DNA from: Plantago elongata
Taxonomy: Eukaryota; Streptophyta; Magnoliopsida; Lamiales; Plantaginaceae
Length of the DNA: 64,000 nt
NCBI GenBank assembly: GCA_036897095.1
Contig: JAYMSP010000140.1
Span: forward strand, 1 to 64,000
Direction of reading: 5' to 3'
Shown: one piece after another, positions 12,820 through 25,185 of the stretch
Layout of the letters: each line of letters starts with the position of its first letter
How positions within the stretch are numbered: the first letter of the stretch is position 1
The notes under the pieces: model-generated
What the model was told of the DNA's origin: nothing
Database searches by the model: none
The model's input: the letters and a program-made list of their open reading frames with translations, nothing else
Position numbers and translations under genes: made by a program

Positions 12820-14106
12820 GTGTATAACATGTACATTGTAACTTGGGGTATCCAAATGATAAGTACAATTCAAGAGTAATACAAACATATGATAAAAATG
12901 TGGTATTATGTGACACTTTACAACTATCAGCATTTGCCTCCAACAAAATCTTCATTTCACAAAGACACAAACATTCATTGTGATATGTGGGCATATAAGT
13001 TCCATGTTCCCACTTCCACATGGTCTCATATGTATTCTTGTCTTGTCCATATCAGGACATTTGTTTAAATATGTAGTGGAGTCTTGACTAACCCACTTCT
13101 AAATAACAAGCACGGAATCAAAGATGCCAACGAGACTCGGAACAAAGAAAAATCAGCGAGCCTTACCAACACAAGTACAAACAATACTACCACCACCAAG
13201 TCTTAACAAACAAAAAATTATAGTCCACGAACTAATTGGATGTGCCATAAAGCATCACTTAATCATACAATGCAGCTGCTATAATAGCACGACCATTCAC
13301 ACCCAATATCTCCTGAGTCCTCTTATCGATGGGCTCCTAACTCATAACGTTGATTTTGTAAAATTGATATTTACGGAAATTGACATTATACAAATGGCAT
13401 GAATGGCTAGAATTAAATATAATTAATCTAACGGTCAACAATGAGTACAATTAAATTGGTGTACATTAAACATTTATAGTTGTAGTCGGACCTTGAAATT
13501 GTCCTAGATAAGTTTCGAAAAGAAAAAGGTTCTACAGTACACGGCCTATTCATTACACAGTGGATACCGGTTGAACCAAGAAAATGAAGTTGGAAGTTGA
13601 AACCCCTTGATTTATACTTGGAACTCAATAGATGATCATGGTCCCTTTATTTCAGTTTTGTAATTTTCGTGTAGATATTAACAAAACTTGACTTGCGATT
13701 CAAAGAGTAAAAGTACTTGACAAACAATCCATCAAGAAATTGTATACGATGTGACTATAGAATGTTTCTTTCAATTTCTATGTAACAAGTGAATGAAATA
13801 TTTAACATCCACAATCCACATAAGTCTACACACGGATCCCAACATGCCTTTTGTTACAATGTACATTGGCTAAAAAATATGAACTGAAAACAGGAAATGA
13901 AAATATCAGCCAAAGTTGTGTCTACAGAATCACATGTAACATGAACAAGATCATATTTAAAGAATGTGCCATTAAAATAGGAACAACTTTGACATTGTTC
14001 TATACTTTATCTACATTGTTCAAGAACTAACACACTCAACTTAAAAACTCTTGAGACTGTTCTTTATTGAAACAATCTACAAAGCTGTGCATGTTGCTTA
14101 TTATTG
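12820..14106. other. Spacer with a fragment of the foldback repeat family
   Basis: No gene is recognisable. At 13427-13496 the sequence CTAACGGTCAACAATGAGTA, GGTGTACATTAAAC and TGTAGTCGGACCTTG matches the outer end of the foldback elements at 8.8-10 kb, so this is another dispersed copy of that end. The 3' UTR of the NIN-like gene should occupy the last few hundred bases. Confidence 0.5.
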
Positions 14107-17100
14107 CTACTGTGACAAAAAAGAACCTCTAACAGTAGAGAAAGGCCTACTGAACTGTGACCGGGGATCGAAGCTAAAGGAGAGCTTGATCGTGTTGTTT
14201 GCTGATGAATGGCATACATCGATACACTCCTCAAGATCAGCATCGCACGTCAATAGTACCCATTCTGAGTCATCATCCAAGTATTTGAGATGAAAGCCAC
14301 TCGAATCACGTATCCCAAATCGTCTTGAGATTTCTTCCAACAAGTCCTTGTATCTCCACTTACTTTGCATTCGGAACCTAATTGCATCCTCCCCGAAAGT
14401 GACTTTTATTCTAGGAGAGTCGTTTTCTGCAGGTGTTTTGACACCTTGCTGTTTTGCTTCAACAGGGGGATTTTCAGGTTTCTCTGCAAGATCCCAGAAA
14501 GATACATCACTCTGGGATCGATGAATTGGTTTAGTTCCGTTACTTGACAAATGCAAATTAGCATCACTCCTTGCCCTTTTGAGTGTTGGTTCATCTGGTT
14601 CCTCCTTCACCGTTAGATCTTCAAAACCTCCGGCACTTGTACTCAACTTTGGCGGCTTTCCACTGGAATAACATTGGCTAGAGCCAGAAGTTTGACTGCA
14701 CGAAGAGGAAGGTGAGAGCGATGCTGCAGCATGGGGACTTAACGTGCTAATATCGGGTTGACCATCCAACAGCTTTACAGGATGTGTGGGGCTTGATTTT
14801 GAAAACTGGGTGGTTTTTGATGCATCAGGGGATGCCAGTTCAGGGAAGTTGGAGTAAAAGGAGCCGATTTGGAGAACACCAGAGGCACCTTCGACTGAGT
14901 CAATCACACGCTGGATTTTTTGTAGGGAGTGACCAACTTTCTTGATCTTTCGAGAAGGCCAACGCTGTATCCCATGATGCCTGCATATCCTTTTCAAAGT
15001 GGTGGGACAAACTGCATTGCAAGAGAGAAGAAATATCGACACATTGTGAGTAACAGATTCCAGAACAGAATCCTGCAGGAACAGGATTTTGAAGACAGAG
15101 AGATCAAGCAACAAAAACTAATTCGACATACATTAGTCCTTATAGCTTTTGCACCTCAACTATAAGACTATGGGGGAAAAAGAGGTGTTTTAGTGCTGAC
15201 TATTCTAAACAAGCAGATTATATGCAATAGGAAAGGCACATAAGGTGTTCATCCATATGGAAGAAAGAAAAAAAAAACACTGCTTACCACCGAGATTCTT
15301 TGCAGCGTCTTTGAGGCTACCAGCAAAGTGCTGCCGAAGAACTTGCAAGGTGATAGTTTTCTCTGCTTTGACACGTCTCTTTTCTCCCGCTTTGCTTGAA
15401 TGCAATGAGCTTCCATCACCAGAGGTAGAAGGATTTGTTGTAAATGTGATGCCCTCCCTTGAATTAGATTCAGGTTGGCTCAGCCCAACTTCCGAGACTT
15501 TGGCTGACATTTCTCTGCATCTCTCATTTTGGAATGTTGAAGCATCATTGCCATTTTCCTTGTTTGTATTTAAGGAATATGGCTTCCGTAATTGCATTTG
15601 ATCTGCCTCCAACGTATTCTCAGCTGGATTTGCCAAATTGGATTCTTCTTGCAACTCTTCTTCTGTGACCACTGTCAACGTTTGACAAGTGTTCTGTATG
15701 ATAGTCGACAAAGAATTAAGCATTATCCTCTGATCTTCAGGATCTAAACATTTAACCGGCAAAAAGAACTCCAACACAAAGTCAACTGAACCAGTGCAAA
15801 TGCTTCTTAGGCGTATAGCAACCGCAGCTTTTAGTCCGAACATCCTTGCATGGTGGGAAAGTGGGTACTCCGTCTTACTACAAGCGGTTACATCAGCCGA
15901 GAAACAAGGCTGATTAGTATTAAAAGCTTTCCCTACAATTCCTTGATCTTTCAACAAGTGGTACTCGGTGCATGCCTCGTGGAATCCTTGAATTTCAGGA
16001 TCATTTAGGTAGCAAGCAGACTCAACAGGGGCAATGCAGTTTTTGAAGTTTTCTTCAGAATGTCGACATCCTCCCTTACCTTGCAAGGGGCAAGAAATCC
16101 ACGTTTGAGCTAATGGAAGTGCATGAGCTTGACATGCAGATTTTAGGACATTTAGAATTTCTGGTAATGCAGCTTGGTAAGAGATATCAAACGTCTGAAA
16201 ATAGAAAAGAAATTTTTTTTTAAATGGACGATGTGAGAAATGAAAGCTTTCATAGAGAAATGACATAGAGATTGTTGAATTACCTTAACATTCTCTTCAG
16301 CTCTTGATACTTCAGAAGTACTCAGATCAACCGCCTATACAAAACCAAGTTGTATCTCATTAGACACTATAACATGTTTCTCTAGAGCATGGAGATGTGC
16401 TATCTGGGTTTAGATAACAATACCAAGATTTGCTAAGAAACTTGACTGCAATATACGAATTGGATGTTTTATCGCACCATGATTCAATTGCAGCAACATA
16501 TATCATTGGCATATACCTATTCTGATTGACTACAATGGATTCAGAGTATTTGATAAACATGTTTTTGGATTATTGCGATAAAGTCCATATGCAGAATCTT
16601 GCAGAATCTAGAGGACTATCTAATGAACGCTAGACTATGAGTAATAAAAATTAAACATACCAAAATGCAAAAAATCAGAAATTAATGTTTAAAACCACAC
16701 CTCGAGTGCTTGGCAAACGTTTTCAAGTTCCGGACGATATTTGATCTTCTGTTTGGTCAAGACAACTTCGATAACACCCAAGCAACTCCGACTTCCCCGT
16801 TCAAGAACAGGTACTGCAAGGGTACCTCTAACATCATACTGCTGAGCATGACCAACCCTAGGGTACTCGTCTCTTGAAAAAAACTGCACATCAGGAGTCC
16901 ATTCAGGAACCTTACTCCTAAACACCCTTCCCGGCAATCCCACAGTGTCCTCCGCATCTCCTTCTTCAGTCGAAAACTGGTAATTTACAGAGATGTCCCT
17001 ATAATGAGCAAGCTGTGGAGAGTTAAGGTCAAACATAACAGGCTGATCATTTGTAACCAACACCCGTTTGCCTCCTCTGTTAACTGGTACCCAAACTTGG

Positions 17101-17609
17101 ATCAATACGTTCTTATCCTTCGTACGGTCTTTTATGAAACTGATTGCCTGACTTAACCGGTCTGCTACAGATGTTGGAGCTTTTGGCCCAGCCCACCACC
17201 TTTTATTCTGTTCAGAGCTTTCAAGCAAATAGTTATCTGATAGACCAAACGAATTTCCAGCATTACTTCCAATATTCTGCGATTGAGGTCTTAAATAGTT
17301 CTGAAATGGCCCTTGAGACTGACTGATGGACAGATTCTCAGGGAAAGATGACCTTTGCCTCTCTTCTTGATTGCCATTCGAATTTGGGCTCCCACTCAAT
17401 TCGCCATGATTCTGTTCCGTAAGATTAGGCCACATAAAAGAAGGCGAAAAGGGCGAAAATGGGGCTGAAGCATCAAACTGTGAGAACTCAGATCCATTAG
17501 GCTCTACCCAACACCCTTCTAACAAAAGCTCATCCATAAAATCCAAATCCATAAATGTATCAGATGATGTGCCAAGAACTGTACTCTGAGGAAGTACAGC
17601 TTCCTCCAT
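14107..17609 (-). CDS. NLP: NIN-like protein (NLP), RWP-RK/PB1 nitrate-response transcription factor
   Basis: NLPs are nuclear activators that bind nitrate-responsive elements and control nitrogen assimilation genes. Four coding exons on the minus strand: 17609-16701, 16334-16284, 16194-15288 and 15011-14107, joining in frame to about 923 residues, a normal NLP length. The start ATG at 17609 follows the acidic leader pattern of the family ([15 protein letters not shown] soon after). The N-terminal half holds the GAF-like region ([18 protein letters not shown]). The RWP-RK DNA-binding domain is split by the last intron ([17 protein letters not shown], then [15 protein letters not shown] and RWPSRKIKK). 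The C-terminus is a PB1 domain ([20 protein letters not shown], with the acidic [17 protein letters not shown] cluster). The N-terminus resembles the NLP2/4/5 group more than NLP6/7; that subgroup call is tentative. No break is seen. Confidence 0.95.
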
Positions 17610-18540
17610 TGTTGATGTTACCAAGAAATGCCAAAACCCAAAGTACCTTTCAGATCCAAAATTGAATAAAAATCAGCCTCACTGTCAATCTACCAAAGAG
17701 AACACAGCCTGTAGAAGCAACCAGACATGAATTTCTAATCTCAAAGAATACAATCAGAAAAAGAAACCAACTTTAGTTGACCAAATTGCTCAAAACAAAC
17801 AAAAGAAAGAAAAAAAGTGCCAAAAGAAGAAAGCTGAATTGGATTCGTCCAAGTGGGATTCACAATTAGAAGCAAAAAATCCAACCCAGATCAAGAAAAT
17901 GATTTCTACTAATGTCAAATCCAAATAGTAATAATCAAACATCAGCAAAACAAGATAACTTTTTTACAAAAGATTCTTATCACTTCCTTAAAAGAGAGTG
18001 GAGAAAATCAACCAAACACAAATAATCATCGAACTTTTCAGCAGTACAGGACACAGAAAAGGACCGGTAAAAGATGTATTGGTGAGTGACCACATGAACA
18101 AAGAAGAAGAAGAAGAAGAAAAATCTAGAAAAGATTTGTAAAATAGACAAGCAAAATCAGAACCTCCATATAAGATTCCTGGATATTCCAAAATTCCAGC
18201 TAAGAAAGAATTGAAATTTCGTGTGGTTACCAGTTACCTGTGATGAAGCAGATGTGTGTGTGCCTACTGGTTTTGTAGGGACTGAGCTTAACAAAAGTAC
18301 AAACAAATCTTGTACCCAAACAAATCTTCTGTCTCTCTTTCTGTGTAATGAAATCAAATTCCCATCCACAAAGAAAATAGAAAAAGTATGTATGTATGTA
18401 TTTATTAACAAGAAAACATCATCAACAACTCATACAAGATACAACCCTTTCTCCAAATCTCCCTGCAGATCTTCTTCTTCTCTCTCTCTGTAAAAGTAAA
18501 CCAAGAGAGTGTATTCTTGTATTCTATAGTTTTATAGTTG
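17610..18540 (-). promoter_or_regulatory. Leader and promoter region of the NLP gene
   Basis: A purine-rich stretch on the minus strand (CAGAGAGAGAGAAGAAGAAG near 18490-18470) and several splice-like AG sites suggest a long 5' leader, possibly with an intron. Transcript ends cannot be placed from sequence alone. Several short upstream ATGs are present. No conserved coding frame is visible. Confidence 0.3.
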
Positions 18541-19545
18541 TGTGATTAGTGCAAAATGAAGTCAATAATAATAAATTAAGCCCTTGATCACACTAATTAT
18601 AACAATACTGGTGCTTGATTTGTTTAGATTAGTTTGGTTTGCTGTGTTGTTTGGGTTGGTGTTAGCTAGGGGAAGGGAAGGAAAGATTCTTGTTTCACCA
18701 TGTGGGCTCCATTGCATCATCTTGGGATTCCTCTATGGTCAACTGTAATTAAGGACGGATTTGAGTTTTTTTAAGTTAAAGACGTATTTGCTCTGTCGTA
18801 AGTTTACTGGACTATTGAGATATAATTTTAGTACTTATCTCGAAGCCTAGAACAAGAAGAAATGGTGTTGTAACAAGGTGAAGAATGGATCTTTAAGATT
18901 CATTTTGACCGATATTGTTCCAATTGTGTGATTGTCAATTGGTTCTGTTGATGATTATTTGATATTATGAGATCAAATTGATTCCTATCATTAACTAGTT
19001 GTAATTCTATTACTTCTCCGATTCATTTAAAACTTCCTATTATACTACTTTCTTTCAAATTAAGGATATATAATAAAAATTTATTTATAAGAGGTATTAT
19101 ATTGATAAAGTTTGTAAGTGTATGATAACGCAGGAGAGATTGAATAAAGTGATAAAGAGAAATAATAAATAATTAGTTAGTGGGGTATTATTTTTGTGAT
19201 CTGGGAGTTTGTAATGTTACTTCAAATTAGGAAATTAGTAAGTTATTAAAAGAAAGGTGTGTGTAATTGTTTTGAAAAAAATAATTTGAAAATATGACAT
19301 AATTTGGACGCAGAAGAAAAGAGATAACTATGATATGTGAATCCGAGCATGCTAATAGACAACAATGTCAATTGACAAACACGACAAAGTGAAGGAAAAA
19401 TTCATTTTTTCTACTTGTGCTTGGCAGAATATTATTTTGCATCTGAGTTTTAGTCCTTTTCTTGTCATCGTTTTCTTTCCTAGGAAGGAAACAGTACCTT
19501 AATGCGGATTGGATAGCCCGACAATTAACTAAGTTTCGAAGTTTC

Positions 19546-20043
19546 GAGTGGATTTAAATCGGGGAAAACTTGGTAACGTGTGACGGAAAACTCGAGGAAA
19601 CTAGATCAGGCCGTTTTGATTCAAACCCGATTTCAAATGTTCCGATTCTAATTTGAAAGTAGACTCAAAATTATCACGTTCGTTATATTTGAAAATGATC
19701 CGAGTCCCAATTCGAATCCAAAAATGACCCGAAATTGTCATACCCGAAAATAACTCGAAACACGAATTGACCCAGTGTATCCGAAATGACCTGATTAGAA
19801 TGATATGAATTGACCCGATCTGAAATGACCCAAATTATAATTGATCTGAAACCGCCTGACCCGAAATGGCCGGAGTTTAGAATTGACCCGATCTGAATTG
19901 ACCTGAATCCAAATTGACCCAAATCATCCAGTCCGAAATGACTCGAATTAAAATTGGCCCAGAGTCATTCGATCCGAAATGGCCCGAATCATTCGACGCA
20001 TACTCAAACGATCCGAAATGACTCGGATTAGATTTGACACGAA
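19546..20043. repeat. Degenerate CCGAAATGACCCGAATTGA-type repeat tract
   Basis: About 500 bp built from variants of a roughly 20-25 bp phrase: GATCCGAAATGACCCGAAT alternating with AAAATTGACCCGATCTGA. Copies are diverged and spacing is irregular. No coding content. A related tract lies at 20897-21248. The style resembles low-complexity repeats found inside plant transposons. Confidence 0.65.
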
Positions 20044-20896
20044 ATCACAAGTATCACAATGCATTCTATTACTAGAGGACACCATTTAAAGCATGAACCT
20101 CTTATAACTTGTTGATATAATGGAATAAACTAAAGTTATTGTATATAATCTAGATTTTTCATTGTACTAAATAAAAGTTGGTTGGACATGAAATATCTTT
20201 TTTATTAAGCTCATGTAATTTTATCCATAAAAATTTTAAAAATATTTTGAACATATTTTTGAATTCACCTCGATAAGAAGATTCCATAAACATTAATCTT
20301 GAATGATACTATTATAAAACTAGAATGATCGCAACATGCTACGAATAATATATTTTTTTCTTCATTTTCACTTAATTTTTTAATCTTACAAAAAGAATGA
20401 CTTTTAAAGTTTATCCAACAAACTTGTACATTTTAGTACTCTGCTTAAAAAAATTAAAAGTAAATATAGGTGTGATTAAATTGCATTAAGCTCATCAAGC
20501 AGTTAATTCATATTAGTATACATTCTCCATTTACAAGTATAATTGTGCATCATCTATCAATTGTTTGAATATGATTTCAAACTCCTCATAATTCACTTGC
20601 AAAAATATAATATGCATTGATAGGTTTGGGACAAAAATACAATATAAGAAGAAAAACGATTATTAAAATGAAAAGGACTGCAAAGATGATAATCTGGTAC
20701 ATTTCCCTTAAGCATATTGCATAGTAAGTGGCAAACTAATTACATCCTCATATCCTCATGTTCTTTGTCAATTCAAACTTAAAATCACAAAACTCTACTT
20801 AGAGAAGTCTTTCACAGGTTAGAAGTTAGAATAAAGAGACTTTCAACAGTAACAAAGTATCATTGTATAGTATATTAAAAATGTGCATCGCATAAA

Positions 20897-21248
20897 ATTA
20901 CCTCAATATTCGACACAAAACAATCCGAAATATTTTAGTTCGAAAACGACCAAAACCTGTAGATATTTGAACCGAAACAATCCGAACTATTTTAATCCGA
21001 AAGGACCTAAACCCGAATAACACCCAAATCCGAAAATAGTCGACCCAGGAAAAATTCAATTTTTTAAATCCAAATAACATCTGAAACCTAAGTAACCCGT
21101 ATGTGAAGTGATCCGATCCAAAATGATATGATCCAAAGCGAAATATTAATAATCCGAAACGACTCAAACCCAACCAGCATCCAAACTCGAACGAGAACGA
21201 CCCCACCCCAAATTGACCCACCCCAATACGATCCGAATGACCCGATTG
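20897..21248. repeat. Second degenerate CCGAA/GACCC repeat tract
   Basis: Same phrase family as at 19546-20043 (AACAATCCGAAATATTTTAG, CCGAAACGACTCAAACCC, CAATACGATCCGAATGACCC). The two tracts bracket about 850 bp of AT-rich sequence, so both could belong to one disrupted element; this is inference. Confidence 0.6.
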
Positions 21249-23321
21249 CCAGGTCTAAGCAAAACGAAGTAGATAAGTAATTTATGATATTTAAGAGAGA
21301 TTAAATCGAACTTATTCATAACATGATAGTTAATCATAAAAAGTAAATATTATGAGTCTATTTATAAATAATAAAAAATGAACCGAAAACGAAGTACAAC
21401 TTAGTTTGTAAGACGCTTCACCTCCAACTAATAAGTTAGAGGTTCGAGTAACCGTTTAAAAAATAAAATAAATATTATACACAGATAAAAATAATTATTA
21501 AACATATATTGTTGCCATGTACATAAAAATTGAGATGAAAGGGCAAGTATTAAACTTGACGTATTATTAATCTGTAACATGTAGTAGTTAAAAAATATTA
21601 ATCCGTTCTTTAGGTAAGAACACTTATTCAGGTTAGTTTGAACAATTTGTGTTAATTATATTAAGTGATTAAAAAGAAGAGAAGTGAAAATCAAGGAAAG
21701 TGACTATCAGTATAAATTGATTAGTGCAAGTGGCAGTATGAAAAATGTGTTTGATTGGATCTTGGATTCATAATTGTTGCAAGTACAAGCCAATTTGGTG
21801 TTTGTCACTTTTGCTTCATTAGATTCTTTTCCCTTGTTTTTTAAATGTTTAAAATTTACTTGAACTTCAATCTATTAGTTGAAGTTGAAGCGTCTTATTA
21901 ACTGAGCTGTATTTCGTTGTCTTTAGTTTATTAGGTTTAGATGGCCTACTTTGGAAAAGGCCAACTTAACTGCTTAATTGCCCAGTAATCTAACAATTAG
22001 TACATAATTTTCTACGTACTGTATATCTTTTCTTTCAACTACTCTCACACTCTTAGTAATTCTCTAAAACTATTTACTATATTTGACTGTTGTGTTTAAG
22101 CATAACCGTTGATATTAGAGTAAGTAGGCAACCGATCAATATGATCCGGATCTTACAAAGAATTCGTTAGAAAATTAGTATTGCATTGAAAATAAAATAG
22201 AGTTGGTATATTTGGTATGTGCGACTGATCCGGTTGAACAATAGGACGACTAGTATAGTAGTATATAATAATGCTTGTGGTGTTGTAATCCATTGCTTTT
22301 TTGGAAAGATAGCCATAAAATGCAAGGTTGAAGTGTTATAGGAGCCACGATCCAAAGCAATGTGTTCCTGAGGAAAGTGATCAAGATTCCATTACACATT
22401 TACACTGGACTAATATTGATCCTTCGATCAACTTTCTTAATCATCATTATAATAATTATTGTAATGCGCAAGTGACGAAATATGTCGGAAAGTTAACTGC
22501 CCTAAATATATTTGTTTATGTACAACTTTGTCAGTTTTAATGTATTTCTGGTCAAATTAAAATTGCTTTCGTTTCTAAAAATATCAAGTCTACAACTTTA
22601 CATATTTACTCCATACATACCCTACTAGCCTACCAGTGAATCCTTATTTCGATTCCACTCAATTTTAAGGGGCGGTTTTTTATACCGCTTCAGCGATCAT
22701 CATTCTACTCAAATTAATTTTTTTATATATAAAATATTTAATTTTAATTAAGACAATGCCATTTAAATTATATCCCAAACAATCCTTTAAATCATCCAAA
22801 ATAGCTAATCGTAAGTATTTGGAGTTTCTATTAATATCAAATTTCTGATCGAGTGTATACTATTTATCGAACCACGTGAACAAATCACAAGGTATTGTAA
22901 AAATGTATTTTATTTGACCATTTTATCTATAAATAAATATGTTACGTCAATATCTAAATTAAATATAATTAGAACAACAAATTAATGCAATTATCCTATT
23001 AGAACCAATAGGATTATCTATAAATTTTAGATTTACTAACCGACTTGTCATTTAATTTACTAAACTAAAATAATACAAAACCATTATTTAGTTCATAAGT
23101 TCGTTGATTCAAGTTATAAGGCTTTAAATTCACTAAGAATGTTTTTATTTCGAGCTTTATTAATGGTAAAAATGATGATATATACAGATTTGCCCTAAAA
23201 GATATTGATGGGGATGGAAACCTTCAAAGCATATTTCAAGTTCTTAATCAACTTAAGGCATGTACATAATTAAGGATTGTATATGATTGATGGATAACTC
23301 ATTAGTCTCATTTAGAAATTT

Positions 23322-23580
23322 AAGGCCGATTGAAGTAGCATTTCAAATGGCCATTTAGATGTTATTTGTGAATTTTGTATTTGTTATGACATTTAAATGC
23401 CAAATATTAAAATGGTTCTACAGTAATAATATTTTTCTCTACTTATATAACAAACCTATAATACCCTATCCAATTAGAATTCTATATCAAACACAATTTT
23501 AACAATCTCACTATAGTTCCGAGCACTATTTATATATTTAAATTAGAGCATTTAAGTCGCATGCCAATCAACCCTTTAAG
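23322..23580. mobile_element. Candidate hAT-like MITE
   Basis: Imperfect inverted ends: AAGGCCGATTGAAGTAGC on the left, and on the opposite strand AAGGGTTGATTGGCATGCG on the right, followed on both sides by CTT/TTC and AAATG sequence. About 260 bp, non-coding, very AT-rich inside. The target-site duplication is not clear. Confidence 0.4.
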
Positions 23581-24599
23581 TATTGTAATAATTTATACTA
23601 AGATAAATTAGTCGATAAGCTCAATACCTCAACTTTTCGTGATAGTCAATTTATTTGAAGTGTATCACATAATTGTCCTTTTGACTTTAGTGGTTGACTT
23701 TTATATATTCAGATTAATTTATAAAAGTTGCTCTAGTTTATAAAATTAATTACAGAGTTTTGTATCTCTCACAGTATTTATATAACTTATTTAATAAAAA
23801 AGTATTCAACTAGAATTAGTGTTTACAAAATGCGTGAGGCCTTTATTCTTTTTTTGAAAAACACTTAACTTTGTAGAATATCATATATACGTTTCGATAA
23901 ATAATATTATTTTAACTATAATATACCGTCAACCATCTATTAAGAGGTTTGGTCCAAATAAATAATGACGTTGAATAATAATCTATTGAAATTAGTTAAT
24001 CAGGTCAAATTATGTAGTGGTTAAATAGTGCCAAACAAACGTCATCAGTTCTAATTTAAGTTAGCAAATTATGTAGTGGTTAAATATTGTACACCACATT
24101 TGCAAATATCGTCTACTTTATTTGCAAAGTACACTTTCATACGAAACGTTTACATAGTATGTTTATAATTTAAAACTACCCGTGATAGTGAAAGTCTAGT
24201 CCCGCATCACATTTACTATTTTTTTGAGCTGTATGCGAACTTTTAAGTAAATTATATGAACATTTTAATACATGTAAAAATAAAACGTTTAATTTCTAAT
24301 AAGTGTATGAGAGTTGTGACATTCACAATATACGAGATAAAAATTTAAATTAAGATGTAAAAGTTAAAATTAAAACGAATGAGTGATAAAGTATCTCAAG
24401 TGAATTAAAGGAAAAAATGGGAAAAGAGACGAACCTTTAAATCTGCGTTCCAAGTCACAATCACCGTGAAATTGCTTTACAAAATGTTATGGTGACGTCT
24501 TCCAATTTATGTCCCCTAGCTTTTGTTCACGAAATACTACTAATAAAATTAATCAAACATCCAGCACATTAACACGACTCACGTATTCGTATATGTATT

Positions 24600-25185
24600 T
24601 TATTATGTATTATATCTAATTAGTTAATTGGCTTATGAATCATAATTTGTGGGTTTATCTTTTAATTAGATATTAGTAGATTCTGTCTTAAAGGGTAAGT
24701 ATACTTAGTTAGTAGGAATATTTAGTAGAAGATAATTATTACTAGCTAAGTAGAGTATCTGGTTAGGGGATTCTTAATGGGTCAAGCCCATAGTAGTTGT
24801 AGTGGTTAAAATAACTCAACCCCTTTCTCAGTTGATATGAATGTCAAAATGAGTTTATGAGTAGAACTGAGAGTTCTCCGGCAGATGCCTCGATGAGGTA
24901 TACTGTTTAGTACTTAAGTGTACTCCGGAATAAATCCTAGAGAGTAGGCGTATATTTGGTTGTGGAAAGTTTCACGGATAGATGGCTATGTATTCTTGTG
25001 TGCTAGCCGATCTATTATGTCTAGAGATATAGGTTACTTGTGCTCTTTAACACCTTGATCGTGTAGATTTAGAGTTTATCTAGTAGAATACATCTTTGAT
25101 GTTCTAAGCCTTATACCGTGCATACGGGTATTTGAGTTGACTGGCTATAGTTATATCTATCCAGGTACCTAACATAACAACTCCG
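24600..25185 (-). repeat. Possible solo LTR or TRIM-like sequence
   Basis: Weak call. Read on the minus strand it begins TGTTATGTTAGGTACCTGG, as many plant LTRs do, and contains a TATAAGGC box and GC-richer tracts unlike the flanking DNA. No reliable far end, target-site duplication or internal domain was found. Confidence 0.25.

Noticed and set aside
13124-13402. 92-residue plus-strand frame with ATG
   Set aside because: No family resemblance and low-complexity composition; lies in repeat-rich spacer.
17610-17624. Five extra N-terminal codons on the NLP protein
   Set aside because: They would start at TTG; the ATG at 17609 fits the family.
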